Positions 63,378-64,000 of a stretch of DNA of 64,000 nt are shown piece after piece. The notes under the pieces were generated by a model. That model was not told where the DNA came from. It searched no databases and saw only the letters and a program-made list of their open reading frames with translations. This DNA is from Ascidia mentula (Eukaryota > Chordata > Ascidiacea > Phlebobranchia > Ascidiidae): contig OX387205.1 in NCBI GenBank assembly GCA_947561715.1, positions 1,307,001 through 1,371,000 on the forward strand. The letters run 5' to 3'. A program made the translations under genes and the position numbers. Every line of letters begins with the position of its first letter. Position 1 is the stretch's first letter.

Positions 63378-63921
63378 ATGGGGGCGGATGAGAGCAAGAT
63401 GACCCACCAGAAGAACAAGGGACCAGGAAAGAACAAATACGTTCCTCCTGATATGAAATCCCATCCTCATTCTCCGGACTTCAAACCTCCTCCTTCCTAC
63501 CAACCTCCGATGAGGAGGAGGAGTTTGTCATCCGATCGATATCCCGATAACAAGGAGAACCGACGAAACGATTACCATGACAACGAGAGGAGGAGTAGAG
63601 ATCGCGATGAAAGAGGGAAAGATGCAGGTCGACGTCACAAGAGGTCGAATTCCGACTCAAGTGTCTTTGTGACGAAAGAAACGAACCACGAAAGAAGAAG
63701 AAAGCGCTCGCCGCGGCGAAGAGTTAAGGAAGAGAAAGATGACAAAGCGGAGTCGAGTCCGCGAGGGAGGGATGCGAGTCCTGAGAAGTCCAAGAAGAAG
63801 AAGAGCTCTCCCGATCGTCGCCATGACGACAGAGAACGAGAACACAAGAAGAGAAAAAAGAAACGAAGAAAAGAAAAGGAAAAGCTTCAGGAGCAGGAGA
63901 AAGCCTCTAAGGGGGATGAAG
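63378..63921 (+). CDS. First coding exon of a Lys/Arg/Ser-rich, probably nuclear protein; 3'-partial
   Basis: ATG in the good context gaccATGg opens MGADESKMTHQKNKGPGKNK then YVPPDMK, a proline-rich segment (FKPPPSYQPPMRRR) and a long low-complexity charged region with RS/SP pairs (RRRSLSSDR, RKRSPRRR, SPRGRDASPEKSKKKKSSPD) and basic runs (KKRKKKRRKEKEK) that could be nuclear localisation signals. The frame can be read to a TGA at 63932, but gatgaag/gtgggt at 63921 is a good donor, so splicing onward is likely. RS-like tails are typical of splicing and mRNA-processing factors; I do not recognise the family. A TTAG just before the ATG could be a cis- or trans-splice acceptor. Confidence 0.65.
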
Positions 63922-64000
63922 GTGGGTGTTGATTACGTCATATTTCGTATGCGTCACAATAATAATGACGTCAGTTTTCAATTCCCACGAAATCATGATT

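Overview
The window is animal nuclear DNA. It is AT-rich, intron-dense and carries metazoan-only protein modules. The compact introns, abundant short hairpin (MITE-like) repeats and a megalin-type receptor would fit an invertebrate chordate such as an ascidian (Ciona-like), but that assignment is inference.

Region 1 (1-6428) is a tandem array of a unit of about 149 bp. Each unit holds one tRNA-Trp(CCA) gene on the minus strand. I count 43 copies plus a terminal remnant, and the array continues off the left edge. Twenty-two copies have an identical tRNA sequence. The rest carry one or more substitutions, including two with anticodon CAA and several that look dead. Units are themselves duplicated at two higher-order periods: 13 units (1,935 bp) and 4 units (595 bp).

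Region 2 (6529-59875, plus strand) is almost the whole of one giant gene. I could chain 95 exons, with every splice phase consistent, into 4,384 residues ending at a TAA stop. Module order: two LDL-receptor class A (LA) repeats, EGF pair, beta-propeller 1, EGF, propeller 2, EGF, 8 LA, EGF pair, propellers 3 to 6 each followed by an EGF, 10 LA, EGF pair, propeller 7, EGF, 11 LA, EGF pair, propeller 8, EGF, one transmembrane helix, and a cytoplasmic tail with NPxY endocytosis motifs. This is the layout of the giant endocytic receptors LRP1 and LRP2; sequence details favour LRP2 (megalin). The first exon here begins with the last two bases of a split codon, so at least one coding exon lies left of the tRNA array. 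The array therefore sits inside an intron of the receptor gene, in antisense orientation.

Other receptor introns hold a lone tRNA-Trp (10641) and four tandem pairs of tRNA-Thr genes, all antisense. In each pair tRNA-Thr(AGT) is followed after three bases by tRNA-Thr(TGT), with a Pol III T-run only after the second gene, which suggests dicistronic transcription. Two of the pairs were apparently duplicated locally, one together with a piece of a receptor exon. Introns also contain five strong inverted repeats, a 31-bp minisatellite and several dispersed repeat families.

Region 3 (59876-63377) is the receptor 3' flank with no gene I can support. Region 4 (63378 to about 63921) is the first coding exon of an unrelated plus-strand gene for a lysine/arginine/serine-rich, probably nuclear protein that I do not recognise.
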